From the NCBI GenBank assembly GCA_016165875.1, contig JABBOT010000002.1, positions 26,922,265 through 26,986,264 on the forward strand: DNA of 64,000 nucleotides, read 5' to 3'. Shown here in pieces: positions 12,925 through 31,439 of this stretch (position 1 is its first letter; each line of letters starts with the position of its first letter). Both the position numbers and the translations under genes were made by a program. Source of the DNA: Acanthopleura granulata (lineage: Eukaryota; Mollusca; Polyplacophora; Chitonida; Chitonidae). The notes below the pieces were generated by a model that saw only the letters and a list, made by a program, of their open reading frames with translations, was not told the DNA's origin and ran no database searches.

Positions 12925-13165
12925 TTTTCATGTTATATGACGACGAGGTTTCCTTAAAATGTGTCTTCTTTTGGCAGGGCAGCCAACACCGAAATATCAT
13001 GACACCACCCCCAATCACATTATACTGACACCGCTCATTATACTGGCGGCCAAGCGAGGCGGCAACAAGTGCCATTTTTAAAATCTTTAGTGTGACCCGA
13101 CCCGAAACTGATCCCAGATCTCCCGACCTCGAGGCAGACGCTCTAATCACTAGGCCAATGAGGCC
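12925..13165 (-). mobile_element. tRNA-derived SINE (family C), minus-strand copy
   Basis: On the minus strand the head reads GGCCTCATTGGCCTAGTGAT then TAGAGCGTCTGCCTCGAGG, an A-box-like tRNA head. The body contains AAGATTTTAAAAATGGCACT then TGTTGCCGCCTCGCTTGG and the duplicated GTGTCAGTATAATG motif. The same head and body occur on the plus strand at 37775-38095 and, more diverged, at 54612-54947. It sits about 90 bp upstream of the UGT coding exon, within its promoter or a 5' intron. Confidence 0.8.
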
Positions 13166-13238
13166 GTCAATACATTGTGTGAATGTGGTATTTCACATGC
13201 AATGAAAGTATATCGGAATTTATTTGTACAAGCTGTGA

Positions 13239-13254
13239 CTTGTCTCTTCTCCAG
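13239..13254 (+). promoter_or_regulatory. Splice acceptor preceding the UGT coding exon
   Basis: A pyrimidine-rich tract ending cttctccag abuts the exon that carries the UGT start codon 20 bases later. It implies an upstream non-coding exon, so the transcription start and promoter are not immediately 5' of the coding region. Confidence 0.6.
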
Positions 13255-13274
13255 GTCCCTGCAGACCACGCAGA

Positions 13275-14819
13275 ATGAGAGGTGCGGGCCTGAGTAGTGT
13301 GATGGTGGCAGCCGTGATGGTTGTGTTGGCGTCGAACCAGGTCATCGGCGCTAAGATCCTCCTCATCCCGGCCCCTCTGCACAGCCACTGCCTGGAGGTG
13401 TGTCTGATCGGCCACGAACTGCTCCGCCGGGGACATCAGGTTGTCGCATACATCATCTCCGATTTCGACACGACCGAGTGTCCCGAGAGCATGGGCATCC
13501 GGGTGATCCAGTACAAGTACGTCCTGGGGGTGGAGAAACTGCGGGAGTTCCAGGACAGGTACGCGCGCATGGTGCTGGGCAATCACACTGAGGCCATTGA
13601 CTCTTTCCAGTTACTGAACGATGCCCAGAACAACACCTGCTGGCCAATTCTGGCGGACGAAGAAGCTTTCTCACGTCTGCAAGAGGAGAAGTTTGACTTC
13701 GCCATCGCTGATGGTTTTTATACATTTGCCTGTTACCTCCTGATACCTTACAAACTGAAGATACCGTATGCCGTGGTGTCCAGTCTGATATTAGACTACC
13801 CCTCAGTTCGACCGTTCTTACCTAACATCAAACCTCACCCCTTCACACACTTCACGGACCAGATGAGCTTCATGGAGAGAGTGGTGAACACGATCGTGAC
13901 TCTGACCCCATATTACATGGGTATATATCTGACCCCCATGGAAATCGTGTCCAGGTTCGCGCCCGAGGTCAGCCGGCGTCAGGTCATGGACCTCGTGTCA
14001 CAGAGCGAACTGTTTCTGGAGAACACTGACTCTGTCCTCGGATACCCCCTACCGCTTATGCCCAATGTGATCCAAGTAGGAGGCATCTCCGCAGGGCCAG
14101 CCAAACCTTTGCCTAAATCCCTGAAGACCTTCTTTGAGAAAAGCTCTGACGTTATCGTGGTGTCGTTTGGCTCGGCTTTTGAATTGCCGAAAGAAATCAT
14201 CGACAAGTTCACACTGACGTTTAAACTCCTGGACATATCCGTGGTGTGGAAGACAGTGGACGAGGGCCACGTGGGTCGGGTGCTGAAGACAAAGTGGATG
14301 CCTCAGAATGATGTCCTGGGTCACCCGAAAACCAAAGCTGTCATATATCACTGTGGTAACAACGGGCTGTACGAGGCATTATACCACGCCGTTCCTGTCA
14401 TCTGCATACCCCTGTTGATTGACCACAAATTCAATGCTCATAGGATTCAGTCGTGGGGAGTGGGGAAAGTTTTGGATGTTCAAAACTTCACACCGGCAGA
14501 ACTGGTTGCGGATGTGAAAGAAATTTTAACCAACCAAACATACCGGAAGAACATGAAAAGAGTGTCTCGGATGTACCGAGACAGACCAGACACGCCACGA
14601 GAGAGAGGCGCGTTTTGGGTAGAGCACGTGATTAAATATGGCGGGAAGCACTTACGATCCTACGGGAGCTGTATGCCGGTTTATCAGTTTTTATTGCTTG
14701 ATGTGTACTTATTTTTTATCGTCATTATTTCCTTAGTATCGTACTCTGTTTATAAAATAATGGTGTTTTGCATTCGGGTATGTGATTGCCGTGGAAGAGC
14801 TAAACAAAAAGCAGAATAA
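13275..14819 (+). CDS. UDP-glycosyltransferase (UGT/GT1 family), single coding exon, membrane-anchored
   Basis: The 514-aa product transfers a sugar from a UDP-sugar to small lipophilic acceptors in the ER lumen. A signal peptide spans about residues 1-26. The acceptor-binding half holds the catalytic dyad candidates H38 (in HSH) and D146 (FDFAIAD). The donor-binding signature runs from W341 (WMPQNDVLGH) through H359-C-G-N-N-G and E367 to D383-H384. A membrane helix spans about 472-500, followed by a basic tail ending KQKAE, which fits the KxKxx ER-retrieval motif. N-glycosylation sequons include N103, N119, N404 and N420. Length and order match animal UGTs (about 500-530 aa). Two signature residues are unusual: HCG replaces HGG, and DH replaces DQ. 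The ATG follows a splice acceptor ending at 13254 by 20 bases, so a 5' non-coding exon is likely. The exon is more GC-rich than its surroundings. The gene is convergent with the GST at 21-25 kb. Confidence 0.96.
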   Translation: MRGAGLSSVMVAAVMVVLASNQVIGAKILLIPAPLHSHCLEVCLIGHELLRRGHQVVAYIISDFDTTECPESMGIRVIQYKYVLGVEKLREFQDRYARMVLGNHTEAIDSFQLLNDAQNNTCWPILADEEAFSRLQEEKFDFAIADGFYTFACYLLIPYKLKIPYAVVSSLILDYPSVRPFLPNIKPHPFTHFTDQMSFMERVVNTIVTLTPYYMGIYLTPMEIVSRFAPEVSRRQVMDLVSQSELFLENTDSVLGYPLPLMPNVIQVGGISAGPAKPLPKSLKTFFEKSSDVIVVSFGSAFELPKEIIDKFTLTFKLLDISVVWKTVDEGHVGRVLKTKWMPQNDVLGHPKTKAVIYHCGNNGLYEALYHAVPVICIPLLIDHKFNAHRIQSWGVGKVLDVQNFTPAELVADVKEILTNQTYRKNMKRVSRMYRDRPDTPRERGAFWVEHVIKYGGKHLRSYGSCMPVYQFLLLDVYLFFIVIISLVSYSVYKIMVFCIRVCDCRGRAKQKAE

Positions 14820-14988
14820 TGGTGGCAAATGTGGGGCGTTTATGTACATATATCCAGAACGTCATTGTGACACTGATAGCTCTCAGAGCAGTCCACGAAC
14901 TCATGAGTTTGCTAATTCTTGCATTGCACACCACTGTCCTACCTCTGTCCTCTTCATCAGATTAAAAGCCGTCCGTTGGCACACTAAA

Positions 14989-14994
14989 AATAAA
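14989..14994 (+). terminator. Polyadenylation signal AATAAA of the UGT
   Basis: A canonical AATAAA lies 170 bp after the UGT stop codon, a normal 3' UTR length for a short animal transcript. No other canonical hexamer was noticed nearer the stop. Confidence 0.55.
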
Positions 14995-14999
14995 CAATG

Positions 15000-16639
15000 A
15001 CGTGTGCAAATACTGAATGTAAATGGCTGATGATTGAATTGCTGATACGAATTCTTTCAGTCAATCAAAAATTTAAGGATACCTCTCTTTTTAGTTGGAA
15101 CCCCGCGAAAAAAAGTTGCTCATATGACTGAAACAGTTCACTAGCATACTTAGATGAATATATTCATACGGTATGCCTTTTGAGTACAGTACACACATCA
15201 TAATGTTTAGAAACATCCCATTTCAGAATGGATATTTTTTTCATTATTAAATGGAGCAAACCGTATGCCTGCTTGGATAAAGTGTGACTATTAAATTTTA
15301 CTTCGATGCACTGTTAAAATACACGTATGTGTTGAATGGCTTCTTAAGTTCTTAAGTGAGATCTCACGTAGGCCTATAACGTTAATGTAAGAGTTTGTTG
15401 ACCTGCGAAACGTACATGTAATGCCTATTCTCTACCATACCACATAAATCTGGAATATTTACAGTGAACTCAGCAACAAAGAACTTCACGTATATTGTAT
15501 CACTCACTAGACGCAGATGGACAGCTATACATACATGTTATCTTTTACGAGAGATCTTTTACGGGTTGTTAAGATTTTTTGACAATTCTCGCGTCTGTCG
15601 TTGTTAAATGTTACTTCAGATTCTGTGCAGACGCCTTTTCCCGTCGGATCGGTAAAATTTATTTTATACCTCATAACGACGAAGAAATTCACATACATTG
15701 ACATCTGCTTTAATCTTTGTGACGGGTCATGGATGGTGCCAAGGTGGATCTTCAAAGTGCCATAGCATGTACGGTTTGTCTACAAAGTGTTCTTTGCCAG
15801 CAAACATGTATGACGACGTTTTACCAAATCATAAAGCCGAAGTTCAAAGAGATTTTTATGGCTGGGTTACATTTTGTCTCAGTGCAAGAAATAACTTTCC
15901 ATCAGGTACGGATGAAATTTTTTTTTCTTTCGAAAAGATATTTTTAACATGTTTGTGATCTGAAAATGTTAGTAAATTTGTAAGGGGTAGGCTTTAGTCT
16001 TTTTAACAGTCTGTTTTATTGTTTACCAAGTCTAATTATCAGTAACTTGTGCCAAGGGGGGTAAATGTAGAATTTTTAACATTGAGAATTACCTCCCCTG
16101 CCTCATGTTGCATGTATAAAACCACTTTCGTGCTTTTATTGATGCGAATATATCCATTCTTTACCAGTATCACATACGAACTAGACCAGAATTGTGTTGT
16201 TATTCTTGTGAGAGCGAAAACTTTCGTTTTATAGTACGTCACACATATTTGTCTGTACGGAGTACGCCTCTGTCTTGAGTGCGGCGTACAGTATTGTATA
16301 TTGATCATAGTTCTGGTTTGCGGAACACTTCATGTCGCGCAAGTAGTGATGGGATTCCATACGGGTAGTGCATACAAATTGCCAGAAGGGTGGCTGTGTA
16401 AACATCGTGCGTACTGAGCTTAAATTCTTAACACCATACATCATGTTTATATACTGGATACATGTTTCTGTGCTATAGGCTTATAAGGCTTTGGTGCTTG
16501 AACAATCGGTACTGCCGCGCCTGAACGTTTATAACATGATGGATCCAGTAGGCCCATCATGTTGGAAATCATTACAATGTATGCTAAGCCCGGTAATCAT
16601 AATATAGATCGACATATATTCGAAAACCACAATTATCTG
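15000..16639. other. Intergenic DNA, no supported gene
   Basis: The region is AT-rich. One open frame near 15698-15958 contains several cysteines and is followed by a donor-like tcag/gtacgg, but no acceptor or family match was seen, so it is not annotated as coding. Confidence 0.4.
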
Positions 16640-16790
16640 ACACACGGTACCTGGGAAGGTCCGCCAGCAACCTACATATGATCGTGGGTTTCCTCTGGGT
16701 TCTGCCTGGTTTCCTCCCACCATAATGCTGACCGCTGTCGTATAAGTGAAATATTCTTGAGTACCGCGTAAAACACCAGTCATCTGAAGG
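16640..16790 (+). mobile_element. SINE family A, 3' half fragment
   Basis: The fragment contains the family body 'gggaaggtccgccagcaacc', a 'catgatcgtgggtttcc'-like segment, 'ccaccataatgctgacc' and the end 'agtgaaatattcttgagta' then 'ccgcgtaaaacaccagtca'. The tRNA-like head is missing, which is typical of 5' truncation. Confidence 0.85.
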
Positions 16791-18179
16791 AAAGAAATTT
16801 TTGACACAAACTGGACAATTCCCAACCATACAATCAACTGATAAGCAATAGCCCCTACCACAGTCCTTGCAAAATGAACAGCGAGACAACAAATACGGGA
16901 AATGTCATTTCCCTTCAGAATATATATTTTGGCCACCGCCAATCTTTGGCATGGTCAGACAGGTTGGATCATGTTTGCCTAACTGACATTAAAATGATTA
17001 AGGACATAGTGATATGCTCCAAACACTCTGAAACCAGATTCTTCCATAATATTTACACAGCTTGATGATTAACTATACCGAGACGCTGGTTGTGACAGTT
17101 CAGATACGAGCCTTCAGAGTTGGTTACACAACCACGCTTCATAATCGCGTGCGTCTTTCCCAAGAGTTATGACGTGTCTATGCACATATTGTGATTTGTA
17201 GGCATGCTGTTCAGATGCTCTACATTACCGGTATTGAAGCATGAAATGAACAACAGCAGCAATTAGACTGACAAAATTGCTTGAAAACAATGAAGTTTGC
17301 ATGATTGGCGTTTACAGTGGTCAGTTTCATTCAGATTAATGCTTCATCTGAGAAAGCAAAGACATTACATATATATTACTGTCAGTGTAATAGAATTGCC
17401 TTTATAAATGCTCCTGTAGACTTCGTTCATATTTTACCAAATACAGCGAAATCAATGTATTTAATTATTGTACAGCCTTGACTGGCTCTAGACATAATTA
17501 AGGACCATATAAAACAGATAAACAGAAACTTGACAAATAACACTATGAATATACGTTACGATACATGTTGCGGCAGCCGGCACCTGGTTTTGTCTTGATT
17601 TGTTTTGATACAGGCATATTACTTTATCTGGATACATCTCTATCTCAGTGGGATTTACTCAGATGTACTAGTAAGTTGAGGGAAGGTCAGCATGCCCGAA
17701 TCCTTGTGTAACTGAAGCAAGCATAATGGAGGTGGCGCGGCAAGACGGGTATTTGGCCAATAATTGATGCATCAAATTGGTCCTAAATAATAGTATCTTA
17801 CATTTTTTATTTTTACATTTATTAAGCATACAATATGTGAGTACATATAATTGTCATATGTTCATTTCGGTTTAGGGATGAAGAAAGTTGTGTACACAAT
17901 TTGCCCAGGGCTTGTATCTCAATTCTAACTTTTGTGCAAGCGATCTTTTGCGGGGACGACTTCCTTGATGGTTAAAACAATAAATATGTCAAGTTCTGCC
18001 AGGACTCTTTGACACACTGATGTTGAAGAAATAAATGTGCAATAAGTATTTGGAAAGGGAGTCGTGGGTTCAAGTCTAGATAGGTGACCTTTACGTTCTG
18101 TTGTCCATCTTCCTGTCTGTCCCTCTAGTCGTCTGCCCGTACGTATTCGTGTCCCGACTATTATAAAAATATCTCAAAT
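16791..18179. other. Intergenic DNA
   Basis: No coding exon, RNA gene or clear repeat was recognised. The right end leads into the X-box-containing array. Confidence 0.4.
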
Positions 18180-19110
18180 ATGTTTTCCATGTGCAGTTTT
18201 AATTTTTGATGGGATACATAGATGCAGATGTGATGACGTTTCCGCGGTTGCCTTGGCAACCAGATCACCACTTTTCCTATATGTTCTGTGTAAGTACATG
18301 TGACTTATTGTATGCGCTACAATTTCATTTGTTTTCCATATTAAATTTCAAGTCGTGGTGGATACTTAGATGTAGAGCTGGTGATGTGCGACTCATATTT
18401 GTCTATTTTCACGGTTGCCATGGTAACCAAATTGCCAATATACTAAACAAGTAGATATGATTTCGTGTCCGATGTAAACTCCAATTGTTTTCAATGTGCG
18501 GTTTTAATTTCTGGTGAATGCATAGACATATGTGATCATATGTTGCGACTCACATTTGTTCCATTTTCACGATAACCATGTAACCACACTATAGCCCATA
18601 TACAGTTTAATTTTTGGTGAATATACAGTTACAGATATGATGATCTGTGACACCTCGCGTTTGTCCATTTCCACAGTTGCCGTAGTAACCACACTGTCAT
18701 TTTCCTCATATGTACCATATAAGTGGGTATGGCTTCTTGTCTGGGCTACAACTCCTATTGTTTTGCGTGCACTGGTTAAATATTTGGTAGATACATAGAT
18801 AAGGGGTAGCAACATGCGGCATCTCAGATTTCGCCAATATCTGTGGTTATCATGGCAACCTGATAGTTTCCCTGTCTCCTCTGTAAAACGTAAATAGGTA
18901 CCACTTCCTGTCTGGACTACAGCCACCCTTGCACTGCATGTGTAACTTTAATTTTTGATGGTGGTTACATATATAGAGACATGACGATGAATATTTGCAA
19001 AAATATTTCCGTGACAGCCATGGTAATTATGATTTTTGGTAGTTGCATGCATATAAAGGCGACGATTGACATTTGTTAATATATTTCCGTGGTGAAATGA
19101 TTATTAGTGC
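18180..19110 (+). repeat. Tandem repeat (about 165-bp unit) with RFX X-box-like palindromes
   Basis: Units share the order: 'tgttttccatgtgcagtttta'-like, 'atttttgatggnatacatag', 'gatgtgatgac', 'cacatttgtccatttccacg', then a palindrome. The palindromes are GTTGCCTTGGCAAC (18247-18260), GTTGCCATGGTAAC (18414-18427), GATAACCATGTAAC (18571-18584), GTTGCCGTAGTAAC (18676-18689), GTTATCATGGCAAC (18846-18859) and a decayed GACAGCCATGGTAAT (19013-19027). Spacings are about 167, 157, 105, 170 and 167 bp, so one unit carries a deletion. The motif is the classical RFX-family X-box form (GTNRCC...RGYAAC). Confidence 0.8.
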
Positions 19111-21091
19111 CCTCACCCAAAAACCTTCTGACACATATGTCTGAAAATAGTTCTTTGCAAACTTATTATTTCCTGTATACTTTTAAGTTTAATACTTAAT
19201 TCAAGAACCGATTATCAAACTCATGAAATGCTTTTCTTCTCAGTTTTTTTACTCATTACAATGCTGTGGTATTGACTTTAGAAGGATAAGACCGGGAAAA
19301 TATTGGGCAATTTGTGATAAAAGAGTAAGGTTTGAATATTTTACAAAAAAAACCCTCAATTTTTTTTTTTATAGATTTTATAGTTCTGAGGCAAAAAATT
19401 TTAAAGTAGGTCATAACACAGTCGCAAATAATAAATACCCTCATATAACAGAGGACGTAACTGTGAAAATAATTTTGATCAGTCGGAAGGCAGGATATAA
19501 CATGAAACGGGCCTCAAATCATCACCATTCTATCTTTTAAATGTACACAACGCTACCCAAACAACTAATTCTGTTTATTTTGAAGGGGCGTTTTAGTGTA
19601 AATACTCATACCGTTCTCGTTTGTTAACGTCGCTTCAAAATAAACTGAAGTTGTTATCCATATAACATGTTGTCCAAGTCAACTTCTCAAGGATGTCATA
19701 TACAGATGTGAATTCAACTTGATTTCGGACTGCTGCTCCTTATTTTATCAGTGAACAGACAAGAACGAAGAGATGGCAGAAATCCACAGGATGCAGATTT
19801 TGGGTGCACAAACAACACGTCGAATACAGACGAGGAGCAGCCAGCTTGATATTTCACCGCAGAAAATGGAAGGGCCCGATACACGTTAGTCAGGCAATAC
19901 AGGGTCGATAAAATGTCGGCGTCTTCTGACAGCTATATATGAGCTTACGGCGAAGAAACATACATTTCTTAAAAAACATCTAAACAATTATCAGATGATA
20001 TTTTTTTAAATCTTCAAACCTTATGCTTTTCATTACAATTTACGCAATACTTCCCCGGTCTTCTCCCTTATCCGAAATCACCGTCTTGTCGATGACACAG
20101 TTTTCAGTTTACGGTCAATGGCATTCTGTCCGGTCCAGAGCGGTGGGTCAAACTTCACCTTTTCGCCTCAGCTCCTTTGCAGTAGCTCATTATCCGTCTT
20201 CGTTTTATCAACTCAGACACTTGGCCTATAGCCACGGAGTCATAGAAATGTGCAGCGATACACGGGGTGTCTGGTTTGATATAATGAAGATACCATGACA
20301 CTTTGTGACCGCATCAGTATATTCCTCTGCCGATTTCCTTATCCCATTTTTCAACTTCATGAATGTGAACAACGCCAATTGCGTATGGGCAAAACTGTTT
20401 TTAGTTCTAAATGACACAATGTTTTGCTGATGGGGATTCTTTCTAAAAAATACAGCTATCCACACAAATCAATATTTTACTGACGTTAGAGCGTTTTAAA
20501 TACCATTCAGGTTTGAGCAAGTATATGTACCATTTTTTGGAATATTCCCGATATGAAATACAATTTTAGCGTTCATGACACTTGTTCTCCCAATGAAGAA
20601 AAGCAGAAAAACCACATATATACACACCAACAGTTTTATAACAGGAACTAGATTATTGTCGATGTAAAACTTCTATTTATTTATTTATACACCACGTTTC
20701 GATGTACAAACTGATGTCGTTATCACTGCACTCCGTCATCACCCAGGTATTTCCCCGACATCTACGAAAAGGTACATGTACAAGTTTTACATTCAGAAGA
20801 ATCCTTTACCTGCTGTGTCATTCACAACTTCTAAATGGCACTGAAAGAGTTAATACACCTATAGTTTTATTTGGAATACATTCAGTGATGTTCAAATTAG
20901 TATCAACATTGACACATGACTACAAATGTTAATGTTAACAACATATAATCGTATTGCTGTATGAAATAATGATACGATATCAGTCAGTTAGCCAGTGTGA
21001 TAAATGAAACAGAACCCGCTAATACATATATATATATATATATAGATATATATATATGAAAAGACTTTGTTCAAAATGCGGCCTGGCTGAT
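19111..21091. other. Intergenic DNA between the UGT and GST 3' ends
   Basis: No supportable gene. A (TA)n microsatellite lies at 21026-21056. A TTTATT at 20676-20681 (AATAAA on the minus strand), about 410 bp past the GST stop, is a candidate GST polyadenylation signal. Confidence 0.4.
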
Positions 21092-27769
<6,678 letters not shown>

Positions 27770-28500
27770 CATCCTGAAGTGTCGGAATGACACGAGGCTC
27801 ATTCTGGTCAGACGCAAGAAATGTTCTTGTGACACTGTATTATGCCAAACTTATCCTGGAGTGAAGGAGTGATGATGTGTTATGCCAGGCTTATCCTGGA
27901 ATGCCGGAATCACGCCGTATTGTACCAGACTCTTCCTGTAATACCGATACCAGTGTGGAACTGTAATAAAACTCAGTGCTAGAGTGACGCTGTATCATAC
28001 CATACTTCTTCTGAAGTACCGAACTGACGATGTGTTAAGCCAAATTTCTCTCGGTGTTCAGCCTGAACGCTATAATAATATAATATACTATAGCAGACTC
28101 ATCCTAGAGCGCTGATGTGACGTTGTATGGACCAGACTTCCCCTAGAGTGTTGGTTTGACGCTGCATCGTGCCAGACTTATCCCGCAGTGTTGGTGTTAG
28201 AATAGGAGTCTCTTTCTAGAATACCCTTGTGACGACGTATTATGTTTGACCGACCCTTGAGTGCCAGGGAGACGCTGTATGATACCAGGTACATCCTGAG
28301 TGCTTGGGTGACGTTTTATATTCGCCCTAGATTGCTGAAATTGCCCCATATTATCACACTCATCCTGGATTGTGGCTGTGACCAATATCCAAGAGTTGAT
28401 GTGTCTGTGATTGCCGGAGTTGTGCTGTATTATAACACTCACTCTAATCGGCTCTAGGAGGACACTGAAGTGACACACTCATCCTGAATTGTCGATGTGA
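27770..28500 (+). repeat. Degenerate minisatellite, about 47-54-bp unit, about 14 copies
   Basis: Units follow the form 'tcctggagtgccgga' then '(g)tgacgctgtattataccagactca'. Clear repeats of 'gtgacgctgtat' or close variants recur near 27832, 27982, 28110, 28156 and 28271, and 'actcatcctg' variants recur near 28105, 28359 and 28469. Divergence is high, so this is an old array. Confidence 0.75.
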
Positions 28501-30511
28501 TTGAATGACATTCACGGCATTAAACTGTAACACCTTTGTCGCACTGGTAGAAATTCAAATGGGTTTAAAGTGTACTTTGATTCATACATATATGATTGAC
28601 AAACAGCGTATCACTTAAATCATATTGCGATGTCATCTAACTATGTCCAGCTACATGAATATCACTATAGCGTTACATATCTGATGACTGACGTTGGTGA
28701 CAACGAATCCACTGACTGGCAATATATTGCTTAACACTGTGCTCCCTGACGAACACACTGCTATGCCCTCTAACACAATTATATAAACTGAATATCAGGG
28801 AACTGTGTTACATGGTATCTCTATTTCGCATTGTATTTGCCTAACACAATCACTGGCCAAACAATACCTCACAAAGACCACATTACAGACCAAACTACAT
28901 GTAATTCGCTTTCACGTGGCTCAATACTATATTATTTCAGACTATTTTACCAGGCTAATAGTGCGGTGTGCTACAGGGTACATTACCTGCTATTCCTGCT
29001 CTGAGGTGACGCTACGCACACGCTAACGCTGACTTGAGGTCTGTGTACTACTATAAGTCGGCATGGGGGCGGGGCGAAGGCGTAGTGTCAACGTAGTGCT
29101 TGACAACCCTTGTGACCACAGGAATCTCGCCCTACTGGCAGTCCTTAGTCGAGCAATACCAGAATACCAGCGCTAGGTAAACTTTACAATTCACATAGAA
29201 GGCAATATACAGGCAGATTAAATCCTCTGATGGATTTATCTTAATGTGTTCGTGTCTCTAGATTTCCGTATCATCATTGTAAGCTTCAGCTTCCCGGAGG
29301 ATGCTTCTGATCACTGAGTATCGCTTTGGTCGTTAAAGTATACACAGGGTCTCTTTGATATGGCCTTGGCGCGTCGTTCTAAATACGAAAAAATATATAG
29401 AGATTCTGAGAAGAAAAAAACAGCTCGAATAACACATAGCCATATCTCCCCGAATTGTGCACGTCAGCGTGATAAATAAAGATCGCTCCAGGCAGGTGCG
29501 GTCCTTTTTATTCGGATGTTATATGAGCGGGTGTCTTGTATGCGACTGTAGGCCTACATAAGTTTGATTTTAATACAGGATACATGAAAATTTGATGTGC
29601 CCAAAAAAGAGACCAACCTAATTCTTTCCCTGTCAACCTGTCCTACCCCACCCCATTTTTTCTTTTGATGTTCTTCGTGGTTTTTCCTCCTCTCAATGTT
29701 TCAACAACTACAACTTCCTGGAACACTCCTATAGTCAAAGCCCACATTACTGGCGATCTGATATCCCAAGCTTGTTCTGTTTCTGTGAGTTTTATCAGCT
29801 TTTTCTCTCTATTTTATGTGTGTCTGTGTGTCACTCATGGATGTAGGGGGGGTGGGGCCTTGTAAGAAGTCGTGAGAAATATATCTAATCAAGGCACAGA
29901 TATCTTAATAAATCGGGTTAATAAACACAATGGCGTTCTCAGCTAACACTGAAACTCTTACATCTGTACATTAAACTTAGATATGACGGTCCATATATTT
30001 GGACCAAACCCTTCACAGATGACGTCATTTAAAACAATACACACATTTCCGTGTGCCGAAATCTGAGCAATAAACAAGGTTATTTATTTTGAGATGTTTT
30101 ACGGATAGTTTTGCAGTTTAATTTGGCTATACAGCTGAAACCTGACAAACTGTAAGCCACCACAAGTTCCGGTTACACGCTCAATGTGAGACAGTGCGAG
30201 ACGCGAGACTTCTAAGGTTTATCAGCGATTCAGGTATCTAAGGTAAAAATAAAGTGTTATTTGCTCTGAATCCATGCCTCTTGCATGGCGCACATCTGTA
30301 GATTTTGTGTCAAGCCGGCTTAAAGCTCTTCATTATGCCTCTCTCATAAGTTCGTACACATGTACTCAAGTTTTATTCTGGAAATTTCTCGCGGTCACTT
30401 CGCTGGTCATTTGAAGAAACTGTTTGAATGAACAAAGTAAAAAAGGTCACCGAAGAATGGTCCAAAAGGTAAGTAACAAACATGTAATGCCTTAGCTTGC
30501 AGGCATTTGGC
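28501..30511. other. Intergenic DNA
   Basis: No convincing gene or repeat. A donor-like aaaag/gtaagt at 30468 follows a short ATG frame (30428), but no compatible downstream coding exon was found. Confidence 0.35.
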
Positions 30512-30703
30512 TCAGGGTGTTTCGTGCGGTTGCTCGACCACCATGTCGACCATCATGTACATCATGCTACGGGATTTATCTTCTAGCGTATTGATAAGGT
30601 ACATTTCGAAAACTACCGTAAATACTACAGAATCGGCTTTCCCCAGGCCGTCTTCGATTTTGTCGGACTTACAGTGTATGCAGTAGACAGTTATTCTGTA
30701 AGT
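30512..30703 (-). CDS. Putative terminal exon of an unrecognised gene (63 codons)
   Basis: On the minus strand a good acceptor (gtattctctcag) precedes ACT TAC AGA. The frame stays open for 63 codons to a TGA stop. The peptide contains CIHCKSDKIEDGLGKADS and a hydrophobic VVFTVVFEMYLI stretch, then ends VVEQPHETP. The composition looks protein-like, but I do not recognise the family. The preceding exon was not identified with confidence. The exon candidate at 34290-34418 ends in phase 1, which does not fit this phase 0 start without an intervening exon. Confidence 0.35.
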   Translation of the reverse strand, partial: TYRITVYCIHCKSDKIEDGLGKADSVVFTVVFEMYLINTLEDKSRSMMYMMVDMVVEQPHETP

Positions 30704-31439
30704 CTGAGAGAATACAATACCTGTTATTAAGATTAACCTACACATAAGAGATTTGGGGACATTAACATACAACACCTATAAAGGGTACCTTTTGTCTTAG
30801 TGCTAGCTAGCTGACAATATCGTTGTTATGAATGTCTGTGCCTGAGTTCTTAGATGTGCTTACTAAACCAAGGTTATTCTTACCTGTTATGTAGGTGCGA
30901 TCATGTTACGTATTTTCGTTTGAGTAGATACCATTAGCAGATAAGTAAACCATGCTTGTCATTTTAGGAAAACCCATCTGTCTATAGGATGTGTTTGCCA
31001 TTTACGAATATACCTGTTTTTATATGATAGGAGAGCTTTTTCGATGGGTTCATATCATTATCCGATAACTAGGCGTACTGAAACTCACATCGACATACAA
31101 TACAACTAGAATATGCGTTCTAAGCAAACCGGTTTACATATGAAAAGGAACATATGACTGCCATCTCTGTGCAATAATCTCTGCGAGGATAGAAAACCCT
31201 ATAATAACCGGGGTAAGAACCTTAATATACAGCTAATCGTGTATATCTGAACACCATAGCAATTGCGTAAAGGCCTTTTCGAAAGCTCCACTTACAACCT
31301 AGCTACCAATATTCTTTGTTCCGTTATTCCATGTTCTTCCTGTGTTATCGCTGTTTGGCATTGGTGATGATCAGCTCTCATCTGCGCTAGAATTTGCTCA
31401 GTCTGACTTCCAATAATGTGGTTTGCAAATCTGCACGTC

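Noticed and set aside
15698..15958. Cysteine-containing frame with a donor-like site near its end
   Set aside because: There is no acceptor, two overlapping frames are equally open, and the peptide is unfamiliar.
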